Shown here in pieces: positions 1 to 7,313 of a stretch of DNA of 57,927 nt. Source of the DNA: Pelobacter sp. UBA6093 (GTDB lineage Bacteria > Desulfobacterota > Desulfuromonadia > Desulfuromonadales > Syntrophotaleaceae); contig DIWZ01000017.1 of assembly GCA_002435955.1 (NCBI GenBank), forward strand, positions 1-57,927, read 5' to 3'. The notes under the pieces are model-generated. The model saw only the letters and a list, made by a program, of their open reading frames with translations. It made no database searches and was not told where the DNA came from. Within the stretch, counting starts at the first letter, position 1, and each line of letters starts with the position of its first letter. The position numbers and the translations under genes are program-made.

Positions 1-460
1 TGATGGAGGCAAACAGCGGGCGGATGCGCCGTACCACCGCCGCCAGCAGCGCGTTGTTCACCGCCCGCGCCTCGCCGGTCAGCAGCTGCACATGGCGAAA
101 ACCGCGCCGGCGCAGAATGCGGGCCTCGGTTTCGACTTCGTCGAGGCTCAGGGTGCGGCGCGGTAGCTGGTTGGTGGCGCTGAAGCCGCAGTACAGGCAG
201 CCGTTGCTGCATTCGTTGGAGATATACAGGGGCGCATACAGCTGGATGGTCTTGCCGAATCGCTGCTGGGTCAAACGGTGGGCCTTTTGCGCCAGCGGCT
301 CCAGGTAGTCGCGGGCCGCCGGAGACAGCAGCGCCATGAAGTCGGCGCTGCGCAGATGCTCCGCCGCCAGCGCCCGCTGCACGTCGGCCGCGCGGCAGGC
401 GCCGATCCGCTCGGCCAGTTCCGCGCGATCATAACGGTTGAATGCGCTTAAGAAGTTCAC
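1..460 (-). CDS. thiH: ThiH, 2-iminoacetate synthase (N-terminal part, cut by window edge)
   Basis: Radical-SAM tyrosine lyase that supplies dehydroglycine for thiazole formation in anaerobic-type thiamine synthesis. Only the first ~153 codons lie in the window. Reading the minus strand from the GTG at 460 gives VNFLSAFNRYDRAELAERIG, then a stretch ending SNECSNGCLYCGFSATNQ, which holds the CxxxCxxC cluster motif of radical SAM enzymes. The GTG start overlaps the thiG stop (GTGA), so the two are translationally coupled. It is the fourth gene of the riboswitch-controlled thiFSGH operon. The choice of ThiH rather than another radical SAM protein rests on operon position plus this motif. Confidence 0.93.
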   Translation of the reverse strand, partial: MNFLSAFNRYDRAELAERIGACRAADVQRALAAEHLRSADFMALLSPAARDYLEPLAQKAHRLTQQRFGKTIQLYAPLYISNECSNGCLYCGFSATNQLPRRTLSLDEVETEARILRRRGFRHVQLLTGEARAVNNALLAAVVRRIRPLFASI

Positions 461-1233
461 GACTCGTCCCTCAGAAATCCGGTCAGGGGGCTGGAGGCCT
501 CGGCGCGTTGCTGCTGCGCCGGCAGCCCCGCCAGGTAGGCGCGGCGTCCCGCTTCCACGCCGAGACGAAACGCATACGCCATGCCGGCCGGATCGGGGGT
601 GACGGCCAGGGCGGTATTCACCAGCACCGCATCGGCGCCCATCTCCATAGCCTCGGCGGCATGGGACGGCGCGCCCAGGCCGGCGTCCACCACCACCGGC
701 ACGATGGCCTGCTCGATGATGATGGCGATGCTGTCGCGGGTGCGCACCCCCTTATTGGTGCCGATGGGCGCGCCCAGCGGCATCACCGTGGCGGTGCCGG
801 CCTCCTGCAGATGCTTGGCCAGCACCGGATCGGCATTGATGTAGGGCAGCACCACAAAGCCTTCCTTGACCAGAATCTCGGCGGCCTTGAGGGTCTCGAT
901 GGGGTCGGGAAGCAGGTAGTAGGGATCGGGGGTGACCTCCAGCTTGATCCAGGGCTCGCAGCCGGCGGCCCGCGCCAGCCGCGCCAGCCGCACCGCTTCC
1001 TCGGCGTTGCGGGCGCCGCTGGTGTTGGGCAGCAGCAGGTATTTGTCGCGGTCGATATGCGCCAGCAGGTCATCGTCCGGCCGCTCGATGTCGACCCGGC
1101 GCAAAGCGACGGTGACGATCTGCGAGCCGGAGGCGGCCAGGGCCTCGGCCATCAGGGCGTTGGAAGCGAACTTTCCGGTACCGACCATCAGTCGGGAGGA
1201 AAAAGTACGGCCGGCAATGACGAGTTTATCCAT
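457..1233 (-). CDS. thiG: ThiG, thiazole synthase
   Basis: Cytoplasmic enzyme that condenses 1-deoxy-xylulose 5-phosphate, dehydroglycine and ThiS-thiocarboxylate to the thiazole phosphate of thiamine. The 258-residue product has the usual family length. It opens MDKLVIAGRTFSSRLMVGTGKF, and has the (beta/alpha)8 phosphate-binding region VVVDAGLGAPSHAAEAMEMGADAV around residues 180-205, characteristic of ThiG. It lies 31 bp after thiS and overlaps thiH by 4 bp. Nothing is broken. Confidence 0.97.
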   Translation of the reverse strand: MDKLVIAGRTFSSRLMVGTGKFASNALMAEALAASGSQIVTVALRRVDIERPDDDLLAHIDRDKYLLLPNTSGARNAEEAVRLARLARAAGCEPWIKLEVTPDPYYLLPDPIETLKAAEILVKEGFVVLPYINADPVLAKHLQEAGTATVMPLGAPIGTNKGVRTRDSIAIIIEQAIVPVVVDAGLGAPSHAAEAMEMGADAVLVNTALAVTPDPAGMAYAFRLGVEAGRRAYLAGLPAQQQRAEASSPLTGFLRDES

Positions 1234-1264
1234 GAGTGCAACCTTTAGTCAAAGCGACGGGGTT

Positions 1265-1468
1265 TCAGCCTCCGCCGACGAATTGGACGATTTCCAGGCG
1301 GTCGCCGTCGCTCAGCGCGGTGGCGGCAAAGCGGTCCTGCGGCACGATAGCGCCGTTGTGCTCGATGGCTACCCGCGACGAGTCGAGATTGAGATGCCCC
1401 AGCAGTTCAAGCAGGCTGGCAAGGGGCGGATAGCTGTGAGTATTTCCGTTTAGAGTGATGTTCATCAT
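1265..1468 (-). CDS. thiS: ThiS, sulfur carrier protein
   Basis: Small ubiquitin-fold protein (67 residues) whose C-terminal glycine is adenylated by ThiF and converted to a thiocarboxylate, the sulfur donor for ThiG. The C-terminus EIVQFVGGG provides the obligatory Gly-Gly end. Two adjacent ATG codons (1468 and 1465) are possible starts; either gives an intact protein. It sits 18 bp after thiF and 31 bp before thiG. It is separate from the ThiS-like domain fused to ThiF, which lacks a Gly-Gly end. Confidence 0.95.
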   Translation of the reverse strand: MMNITLNGNTHSYPPLASLLELLGHLNLDSSRVAIEHNGAIVPQDRFAATALSDGDRLEIVQFVGGG

Positions 1469-1486
1469 AGTGGTTCCGTATTTCGA

Positions 1487-2293
1487 TCAGACGGGGTTTT
1501 CCCCGATCAGAAGCCGCAGTACGGCATTGGCCTGGTGGTGCGCGGCCACCCCGACGCGGGGCGCCATTAATCCGGTACCGGGCGCAGCTGCGGTCTCGCC
1601 ATCACCTACCAGGTACAAGTTGCCGATGGCGCGGCGAGTGATGATGGTATTGGAAGGCCCTGCCCCCGCAACGCCAGAAGCCGCAACCAGCGATTTTTCC
1701 GGAAAACGGGACAAAAAAGTTTCGGTCAGCATGGCTTTGGCCTGCGGATCGTCGAAGGCTTCCACCATGACATCGACCCCGGCGAAAATCGAGGCTACAT
1801 TGTCGCGGGTCAACCGCACCGCGTGGGGGACAAGTTCCACTCCCGGATTGATGCGAGCCAGGGTGGCGGCCAGCGCTTCAACCTTGGTCATGCCTATCTG
1901 GTCGATGAAATACATCTGGCGGTTAAGGTTGGAAGGTTCCACCACGTCATAATCGGCCAGCACCAGTCGTCCCACGCCGCTACGGGCCAGGGCAACGGCA
2001 ATCGGGGAACCGAGGCCGCCGACTCCGGCAATGCCGACAGTAGCCCGCTTGATCCGGGCATGCACACCGGGAGTATGGCGTGCCATCAGCAGGGATTCCA
2101 GTTCGTCGGCGGAGGGGATTTCACCGCGGCGAATCAGTACCATGCGGTCACCGTCCTTCAGGAGTCGGTCCGAAGATACCGGAAATCCGTTGAGAATTAC
2201 CACATCGGCTTGCGGTTTGACGCGATCGCGGACTTCAAACAGGCTGTCGCCTTGCGGTATTTCATGAAGCTGTTCGTTTATCCAGATATGCAT
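1487..2293 (-). CDS. thiF: ThiF, ThiS adenylyltransferase with ThiS-like N-terminal domain
   Basis: E1-like enzyme that adenylates the C-terminus of ThiS. The first ~65 residues (MHIWINEQLHEIPQGDSLFE...) form a ubiquitin-like ThiS-type domain, as in a known ThiF subgroup. The nucleotide-binding loop GIAGVGGLGSP follows near residue 87, then the DYDVVEPSNLNRQ motif that binds ATP-Mg. No CxxC zinc pairs are visible at the end, as in short ThiF forms. I start at the ATG at 2293 rather than the in-frame ATG at 2326, because the extra 11 codons are made of the intrinsic terminator hairpin and its T-tract (2308-2335). First gene of the operon. Confidence 0.92.
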   Translation of the reverse strand: MHIWINEQLHEIPQGDSLFEVRDRVKPQADVVILNGFPVSSDRLLKDGDRMVLIRRGEIPSADELESLLMARHTPGVHARIKRATVGIAGVGGLGSPIAVALARSGVGRLVLADYDVVEPSNLNRQMYFIDQIGMTKVEALAATLARINPGVELVPHAVRLTRDNVASIFAGVDVMVEAFDDPQAKAMLTETFLSRFPEKSLVAASGVAGAGPSNTIITRRAIGNLYLVGDGETAAAPGTGLMAPRVGVAAHHQANAVLRLLIGENPV

Positions 2294-2307
2294 GAAGATG
2301 GAATCCC

Positions 2308-2335
2308 CAAAAACAAAAGGCCGCAATACGCGACC
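2308..2335 (-). terminator. Riboswitch-controlled intrinsic terminator before thiF
   Basis: On the minus strand GGTCGC and GCGGCC (one G-T wobble) pair around the loop GTATT and are followed by TTTTGTTTTT. It lies between the TPP aptamer and the thiF start, where the expression platform of a transcription-terminating riboswitch belongs. I have not worked out the antiterminator pairing. Confidence 0.8.
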
Positions 2336-2366
2336 TCGGCGGAACTTGTCAGTTTCGCTGGTGTGC

Positions 2367-2478
2367 CGCTTCCCTACGCCGGCATGACCCGGATCAGGTT
2401 CAAAGGGTTATCCCGTATCAGAAGTCCGTCGGACTTCTGGCAGGACTCTCAGTTTTGCAACTCCCCCAGGGCTGAACT
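2367..2478 (-). ncRNA. TPP riboswitch (THI element) upstream of thiFSGH
   Basis: The minus strand shows the conserved TPP aptamer blocks in order: GGGGGAG, then CTGAGAG, then after a variable hairpin (AGAAGTCC/GGACTTCT) ACCCTTTGAACCTGAT, CCGGGTCATGCCGG and CGTAGGGA. These match the THI-box consensus closely. With thiF, thiS, thiG and thiH downstream and a terminator in between, it should switch the operon off when thiamine pyrophosphate is plentiful. Outer boundaries are approximate. Confidence 0.97.
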
Positions 2479-2487
2479 ACACTAGCT

Positions 2488-2517
2488 AAAGTAGCAGCAG
2501 GGCAGGGTTTTCGTCAA
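2488..2517 (-). promoter_or_regulatory. Sigma-70-type promoter of the thi operon
   Basis: Minus strand: -35 TTGACG at 2517-2512 and -10 TACTTT at 2493-2488, spaced 18 bp. Transcription would begin just upstream of the first conserved TPP riboswitch block, which is the expected place. Confidence 0.6.
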
Positions 2518-2689
2518 TGTCTAACTTGGACTCGGGCAATGCCCATCTCCCCCGATGTCCCACCAAAGATCGGTGGAGATGGCACGAAAACGGGATATGT
2601 GAGGTTTGTTGTCGGTAGAGGTTGTCCCTGACCGCCGGATGTGGTTAAAATGTCCGGCGTTGCATCGATAATCATTCCAAGGAGTTTTC

Positions 2690-2992
2690 ATGAACATCTC
2701 AGACCGTTTTCGCGCCCTGGTGGACGAAGTGCGTAATTTACAGAACGCTTCGGGTGAATCTCAAGCCGAGCGCCTGTTGGTGCAGGCCGAACAGGAACTT
2801 GCTCACCATGAAGAAGGGGTTGGCGAAATTCCCCAGATGCGGTTGGAGAGCGAATTGACCCCGGTGCTGCTCAAGGCCTATAATTTCCTCGACCGAGCCC
2901 GCTTGCTGTTCGACGAGGTCGGAGAGGAGGATCGGGTCGGTGCCATATGGGAAACCGAACAAAAAATTTACCGGTTGCTCAATTCCCTTTAA
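2690..2992 (+). CDS. Hypothetical 100-residue acidic helical protein
   Basis: Starts at an ATG with AAGGAG eight bases upstream (ccAAGGAGttttcATG), so translation is likely. The product (MNISDRFRALVDEVRNLQNA...) is acidic, rich in Leu, Glu and Arg, and predicted largely helical. It has no signal peptide or membrane segment and no family I recognise. It stands alone between the thi leader and a small HTH gene on the same strand. Function unknown. Confidence 0.7.
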   Translation: MNISDRFRALVDEVRNLQNASGESQAERLLVQAEQELAHHEEGVGEIPQMRLESELTPVLLKAYNFLDRARLLFDEVGEEDRVGAIWETEQKIYRLLNSL

Positions 2993-3129
2993 ACACGCCG
3001 GATTCATCCCTTCAGGTGGTTGCATGTTGCCGTCGTTCTTTTAAAGTTAAACAAAGGCTTTGGTGCTGCGCATTTCCCGTAATCGATTCCGGGGCGGGTC
3101 CGTGCCGCCGGTGGAAAGGAGAACAACAC

Positions 3130-3315
3130 ATGTCGCTGGTGAAAACCTGGTATACGCCGGAAGAAGCGGTAGGCATGTTCGGTATCAGCAACGCCCTTCT
3201 GCTTGCATGGGTGGATGAGGGGCTGGTTCGCAGCGAACGGGAAGATGACAGGGTCATGCGGGTCAATATCGATGATGTCAAGTTGCAGGTCGATTCGATG
3301 GTGCACCGCGATTAA
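3130..3315 (+). CDS. Small MerR/excisionase-like helix-turn-helix protein
   Basis: A 61-residue protein that starts at the ATG at 3130, preceded by GGAAAGGAG at good spacing. An in-frame upstream extension to 2947 has no ribosome site and is not used. The sequence YTPEEAVGMFGISNALLLAW, then VDEGLVRSER and MRVNIDDVKL, follows the pattern of a MerR-superfamily winged helix (helix-turn-helix then a wing ending in a DNA-contact helix), as in excisionase-type DNA-binding domains. It lacks any effector or dimerisation domain. It converges on the DAHP synthase gene with a shared terminator. Target unknown. Confidence 0.72.
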   Translation: MSLVKTWYTPEEAVGMFGISNALLLAWVDEGLVRSEREDDRVMRVNIDDVKLQVDSMVHRD

Positions 3316-3349
3316 ATGAATCCTTACTGAGGATGAAGGGTTGCTCGGG

Positions 3350-3397
3350 AAAAAGGAAACGGCTTTCAGGTGTCTGAAAGCCGTTTCCTTGGTTTTT
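3350..3397. terminator. Bidirectional intrinsic terminator
   Basis: A perfect 15-bp stem (GGAAACGGCTTTCAG at 3355-3369 with its complement at 3374-3388, loop GTGT) is followed on the plus strand by TTGGTTTTT and on the minus strand by CTTTTTCCC. It separates the plus-strand small HTH gene from the minus-strand DAHP synthase gene. Confidence 0.9.
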
Positions 3398-3421
3398 GAG
3401 ATTTCAAGCTGGCGAAAGGTG

Positions 3422-4489
3422 TCAGGATATGGCCCGTCCGCCGCATTTTTTCAATTGCGCGTGGGCGTAACGCAGCATCCGTTCGGTGGTTTCCCAGTCA
3501 ACGCACTTGTCGGTAATGGAAACGCCGTATTTAAGCTGCTTGATATCGGCGCTGAGATTCTGATTGCCGGCTTCCAGGCTGCTTTCGATCATCAGGGAAC
3601 AGATGGAGCGGTTGCCCGCCACTACCTGCTGGAGGGTGTTGATCAGAACTTCTTCCTGGCGGTCGTGATCCTTGTAGGAATTGGCGTGACTGCAGTCGAC
3701 CATGATGGCCTGAGTCAGACCGGCCCGGTTCAGCAGGTTTTCGGCGCCAGCGATGTCTTCCGGGTAGTAGTTGGGTTTGCCGGCCCCGCCGCGCAAAACG
3801 ATATGGGTGTCGGGATTGCCGGTGGTCTCAACGATGGAGGTTCGGCCGTCCCGGCAGATTCCCAGAAAGCTGTGCGGGTGGCAGGCAGCGCCAATGGCGT
3901 CGATGGCAATCTGCAGGCTGCCGTCGGTGCCGTTCTTGAAGCCGACCGGGAACGACAGGCCGCTGGCCATCTCCCGGTGCGGTTGGGATTCCGAGGTGCG
4001 CGCCCCGATGGCGCCCCAGCTGATCAGGTCGGACAGATACTGGATAATGATGGGGTCGAGCATTTCGGTAGCTATGGGAAGCCCCATTTGGGTGATGGCA
4101 CTTAGCAGGCCGCGGGCAACCCCGAGACCTTTGGAAATCTGGTGCGTGCCATTGAGATCGGGATCGTTGATCAGACCTTTCCAGCCGATGGTGGTACGCG
4201 GTTTTTCAAAATAGACGCGCATGACCAGAAACAGTTGGTCACCCAGTTCCTGTTTCAGTGCTGCCAGGCGCTCGGCATACTCGATGGCCGCTCTGGTATC
4301 ATGGATGGAACAGGGTCCTACCACGACCATGATGCGGGGATCTTGCTGCTTGAGGATCGCCCTGATGGTCTGCCGGCTGGTCATGACGAATTCAGCCGCT
4401 TCGTCACCGAGAGGGAATACTTGCTTGAGGTCGGCAGGTGCGATAATAGGGGTCAGCGAACGAACATTAAGATTGGTAGTTCGGATCAT
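3422..4489 (-). CDS. aroG: 3-deoxy-7-phosphoheptulonate (DAHP) synthase, type I alpha
   Basis: First enzyme of the shikimate pathway, joining PEP and erythrose 4-phosphate. The 355-residue length and sequence match the E. coli AroF/AroG/AroH group: MVVVGPCSIHD near residues 55-65, the KPRTTIGWKGLINDP substrate loop near 97-111, GARTSESQPHREMASG near 180 (metal and phosphate ligands), and DCSHANS near 268. The three E. coli paralogs differ in which aromatic amino acid inhibits them, and I cannot tell which applies here, so the symbol is a family label. The gene is monocistronic and ends at the shared bidirectional terminator. Confidence 0.93.
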   Translation of the reverse strand: MIRTTNLNVRSLTPIIAPADLKQVFPLGDEAAEFVMTSRQTIRAILKQQDPRIMVVVGPCSIHDTRAAIEYAERLAALKQELGDQLFLVMRVYFEKPRTTIGWKGLINDPDLNGTHQISKGLGVARGLLSAITQMGLPIATEMLDPIIIQYLSDLISWGAIGARTSESQPHREMASGLSFPVGFKNGTDGSLQIAIDAIGAACHPHSFLGICRDGRTSIVETTGNPDTHIVLRGGAGKPNYYPEDIAGAENLLNRAGLTQAIMVDCSHANSYKDHDRQEEVLINTLQQVVAGNRSICSLMIESSLEAGNQNLSADIKQLKYGVSITDKCVDWETTERMLRYAHAQLKKCGGRAIS

Positions 4490-4632
4490 GGCGGTTCCTT
4501 GTCTGTGGACTGGTCATGAATTGCCGCCGCCGGCGGACACATCCCCGAGCTGGCGAAGCCAAAATGTAACGGTTTTTCTGGTGTTTGTCAAAGGTAGACG
4601 TATGCAGGGATATTTCATCTTGTTGAAAGCGT

Positions 4633-4662
4633 TGACACCCTGCCCGCGGTTTGGGTATAAAT
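4633..4662 (+). promoter_or_regulatory. Sigma-70-type promoter for yggT-divIVA-DUF167
   Basis: Plus strand: -35 TTGACA (4633-4638) and -10 TATAAA (4657-4662) with an 18-bp spacer, 53 bp before the yggT GTG start. Both hexamers are near consensus. Confidence 0.7.
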
Positions 4663-4714
4663 TGGGTTAATTATCTAAAAAAACAATAAAAATTATTTCA
4701 AGCGAGGTCGTGTT

Positions 4715-4996
4715 GTGGGTATTGTTCACGGGTTGCAGTTCACTCTAATTAAAATGTTTGCTTCAATTTTCGAGATTTATGCCTACATTGTGGTGGCGCG
4801 GGCGATCCTCTCCTGGGTCAGTCCCGACCCTTACAATCCCATTGTGCGGTTTCTTTACGGTGCAACGGAGCCGGTATTGCAACGCATGCGCCGGATCCTG
4901 CCGTTGCAGTTCAGCGGCATCGATTTTACGCCGATGGTGTTGATTTTTGCGTTGTTTTTCGTAAGTACTTTTCTGCGGAGCTTGCTTTACCGCTAA
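4715..4996 (+). CDS. yggT: YggT-family membrane protein
   Basis: A 93-residue inner-membrane protein with two hydrophobic segments (about residues 7-27 and 70-90). Between them is WVSPDPYNPIVRFLYGATEPVL, the signature of the YggT family (W-x-x-PDP-x-NPIVRF-x-x-x-TEP). It starts at GTG 4715, with GAGG upstream. Family members often sit with divIVA and other cell-division genes, as here. A role in envelope or division processes is implied by context only; the molecular function is unknown. Confidence 0.9.
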   Translation: MGIVHGLQFTLIKMFASIFEIYAYIVVARAILSWVSPDPYNPIVRFLYGATEPVLQRMRRILPLQFSGIDFTPMVLIFALFFVSTFLRSLLYR

Positions 4997-5010
4997 ACAG
5001 GATTTCACCC

Positions 5011-5556
5011 ATGTCCATTACCCCCATAGATATTCAGCAGCATCGTTTTAAAACTCGCCCTTTCGGGTACGACAAGGCGAGTGTCGATTGTTTTCTCGAG
5101 CAGGTGGCCGATGAACTCGAACGTTTCCATCTTGAAAGCCAAAAACTCAAGGAAGACCTGTCACGCACCCGTAGCGTTCTCGATGAAATGAAAGACCGCG
5201 AGGTGACGCTCAAGGAAGCCTTGTTGACGACCCAGCGCATGACCGACGAACTGAAGGCCAATGCCCGCAAGGAAGCGGAAATCGTCATTGCCGAAGCCGA
5301 GCTTCAGGGCGAAAAGATTGTACAGGAAGCCCAGGGGCGGCATAGGGATCTTCTCGCTGAAATTCAGGACTTGCGGCGCCAGAAGGTTTCTTTTGAAGCC
5401 GGGTTGCGGGCAGTGGTTGAAAGTCATCTGCGCCTGCTGGAATTGAATACCTTGCCCATACAGGAACAGGGTCGCTTTCAACCGGTGATGATGGAAATTC
5501 TGGAAGAGGATGTGCTGGCACGGATGTCATCCCCGGAGGAGGAGGATGCAGGCTGA
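5011..5556 (+). CDS. divIVA: DivIVA-domain coiled-coil protein
   Basis: A 181-residue protein. The N-terminus MSITPIDIQQHRFKTRPFGYDKASVDCFLEQVADELE is the DivIVA lipid-binding domain (I-x-x-x-F-x-x-x-x-x-GYD-x-x-x-VD-x-FL). A long coiled coil follows from about residues 30 to 125, rich in Glu, Lys and Leu heptads. In Gram-positives DivIVA marks poles and septa; its job in Gram-negative relatives is unclear. Its stop codon overlaps the next start (TGATG), so it is coupled to the DUF167 gene. Confidence 0.88.
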   Translation: MSITPIDIQQHRFKTRPFGYDKASVDCFLEQVADELERFHLESQKLKEDLSRTRSVLDEMKDREVTLKEALLTTQRMTDELKANARKEAEIVIAEAELQGEKIVQEAQGRHRDLLAEIQDLRRQKVSFEAGLRAVVESHLRLLELNTLPIQEQGRFQPVMMEILEEDVLARMSSPEEEDAG

Positions 5557-5843
5557 TGCCCGCATGTCTTTCGCAAACCGATGGCGGCTTGCTGCTTGAT
5601 ATCCATGTGCAACCGCGCGCCAGCCGCAACGAATTGGCCGGTTTGCAAGGGGGGGTTCTGAAAGTGCGCCTCACTTCGCCACCGGTTGAGGGGGCCGCCA
5701 ATAAATTGTGCCGAGAGTTTTTCGCCAAACTGCTGGGGGTTGCCAAAAGCCGGGTAACCCTCGTTTCAGGCGAAAAGTCCCGTCATAAACGCCTTCTTAT
5801 CGAGGGTGTTACCCTTGAAGACGCCCAAAAAAAACTCTTTTAA
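5556..5843 (+). CDS. yggU: DUF167 / YggU-family protein
   Basis: A 95-residue small globular protein. The pattern LDIHVQPRASRNELAG, then VLKVRLTSPPVEGAANKLCREFFAK, and SRVTLVSGEKSRHKRLLIEG matches the DUF167 (UPF0235) family, usually encoded near yggS/yggT and divIVA. The biochemical function is unknown. It is the last gene of the yggT-divIVA-DUF167 operon and overlaps divIVA by one base. Confidence 0.9.
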   Translation: MPACLSQTDGGLLLDIHVQPRASRNELAGLQGGVLKVRLTSPPVEGAANKLCREFFAKLLGVAKSRVTLVSGEKSRHKRLLIEGVTLEDAQKKLF

Positions 5844-5995
5844 TACGGACACTTGCCGCTCGCCTGAACGATCTCCCCCGCTTGACAATCGTATCTGACT
5901 CACCATAGGCCATTTACCTCATAGGATTTTGAAGGTAGAATTATAACAAGACAAGTTATGAAAGACCGCTGGAGATCAGAAAGGAGCGGTGGACC

Positions 5996-6235
5996 ATGGC
6001 ATCCATTGTAAATATCGATACGCATAGCAAACACCTTGAGGAAATTCGTTCCCTGAAACGGGAAAATGAAGAGCTCAAGTCCATCAACAAGGATCTGATG
6101 GAGCGCCTTGAGGGGCTGCACGGGGAATACCAGGAGTTGCGGTATTTCATGAAAGGGATGGCTTCCCATGCTGAAGTTCTTGCGTTGCGCCAAAAAATTC
6201 TTGAATTGCAGAACGAGCTGCATTTCCGGCGCTAA
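5996..6235 (+). CDS. Small coiled-coil protein, unknown
   Basis: A 79-residue highly charged protein. LEEIRSLKRENEELKSINKD and the following residues show leucine and isoleucine at heptad spacing, so a dimeric coiled coil is likely over residues 13-75. The start ATG is preceded by GAAAGGAGCGG (about 8 bases away). No membrane segment, no known family. It converges with the small monooxygenase gene. A structural or adaptor role is a guess. Confidence 0.65.
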   Translation: MASIVNIDTHSKHLEEIRSLKRENEELKSINKDLMERLEGLHGEYQELRYFMKGMASHAEVLALRQKILELQNELHFRR

Positions 6236-6267
6236 AAACGCAGGGACGGCTGTTCGCCACCCCTGCG
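6234..6267 (-). terminator. Intrinsic terminator of the YgiN-like monooxygenase gene
   Basis: CGCAGGG (6239-6245) pairs with CCCTGCG (6261-6267). Read on the minus strand the hairpin is followed by TTTTT (6238-6234). It overlaps the stop codon of the convergent coiled-coil gene. Confidence 0.65.
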
Positions 6268-6305
6268 TCGATTGCAATGAATCGGGTAGGGTTCACACGT
6301 GGATG

Positions 6306-6596
6306 TCAGCCGATCTGATTTGCCAGGCGAATTTCCGGAGGCTCGGCGCATAACTCATCGACCATTCCCAGCAGTGATTGCAGATACGGCATCTGAAGAT
6401 GTTCTTCCAGGTCTTTCCTGCTTTTCCAACTTTCCAGAAAGACAAGAACCGCCGGGTTGTCGATGTCCTGATGCAGGTCGTAAATAATGCAGCCGGGTTC
6501 GGAGCGGGTCGGGTCGATGCGTGCCAGCAGTTCGGTGCGCAAGTGTTCTTCCTTGCCCGCTTTTGCAACGAATTTAGCGATGACGGTCAGTGCCAC
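6306..6596 (-). CDS. Antibiotic-biosynthesis-monooxygenase (ABM/YgiN) family protein
   Basis: A 96-residue ferredoxin-like-fold protein. MALTVIAKFVAKAGKEEHLR, RSEPGCIIYDLHQDIDNPAVLVFLESWKSRKDLEEHLQMPYLQ is the classic ABM/YgiN pattern (G-C-x-x-Y-x-L and E-x-W-x-S-x-x-x-L-x-x-H). Such proteins are cofactor-free quinol oxygenases or small-molecule oxygenases; the substrate here cannot be deduced. Starts at GTG 6596 with an excellent AAGGAGG upstream. Monocistronic, with its own terminator. Confidence 0.88.
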   Translation of the reverse strand: MALTVIAKFVAKAGKEEHLRTELLARIDPTRSEPGCIIYDLHQDIDNPAVLVFLESWKSRKDLEEHLQMPYLQSLLGMVDELCAEPPEIRLANQIG

Positions 6597-6723
6597 GTGA
6601 TGCCTCCTTATTCAAGACAGGTGAAAATATGTCAGCCACAAAGACACCTGTTATCCATCTCGGCAGGGCGGCTGACGGGCTGCGAAAAACGGTGTCCAAA
6701 GTAGCGGACGCCGTTAGTATTTT

Positions 6724-7230
6724 TTATGGGGTGGTGTTGGCTTCAACAGGCTCGTCGGTAATGCTGGACAGATCAAGCGTGCCCTTTTTGGAAAAGGGCA
6801 GGCTGCGGCTGCCGAGCAGGAATCTGCCGAGAATCACATCGCCGGAAATCTTGTAAGGCAACGGTTTGCTTTGCTCGAGCAGAGGTCCCAGACGCAGCAA
6901 GTTGAAATAGGAAGTCGATAACCGCAACGGGAGTTGGCCGTATTGGCGGGCGCCCAGGCGGACGCTGTCCAGGGACAGGCCCTGAGCCACCTGGATGTTG
7001 TTGACGGCCAGCTGGTAGCGGACTTCGCGAACATTGATGCTGAAATCGTTGGGATTGAAAACGCTTAAGTCGGCAGTAAGAATGGCGTGACTCAAGGTCA
7101 GATTCTCCACCTGCAGTCCGACCAGGGCGATCTCGGGGGGGGCGGCTCGCAGTGTCGCACACCCGGACAGCAGCGCCAGAAGCGCAACGAAAGGGAGCAG
7201 GCGATTCAAAAAGGGGATGCGGATGGTCAT
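6724..7230 (-). CDS. LEA14/WHy-domain lipoprotein
   Basis: A 168-residue lipoprotein. The N-terminus MTIRIPFLNRLLPFVALLALLSGCATL is a signal peptide with lipobox LLSGC. The rest (PEIALVGLQVENLTLSHAILTADLSVFNPNDFSI...) is a beta-rich LEA14/WHy domain, with the N-P-N motif. The family is linked to stress tolerance; here it would be tethered to the envelope. I start at ATG 7230, with GGAG nearby, not at 7317: the longer reading overlaps the upstream gene and buries the signal peptide. Last gene of the lipase-yjbQ-DUF362 run. Confidence 0.83.
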   Translation of the reverse strand: MTIRIPFLNRLLPFVALLALLSGCATLRAAPPEIALVGLQVENLTLSHAILTADLSVFNPNDFSINVREVRYQLAVNNIQVAQGLSLDSVRLGARQYGQLPLRLSTSYFNLLRLGPLLEQSKPLPYKISGDVILGRFLLGSRSLPFSKKGTLDLSSITDEPVEANTTP

Positions 7231-7313
7231 GTCATTCTCCTCGGTCCATGCCGACGCCATGTGGCGTGATGGTCGTATCCTGTATGAAAGGACGGGTGTT
7301 TGCGAAGGTATCA

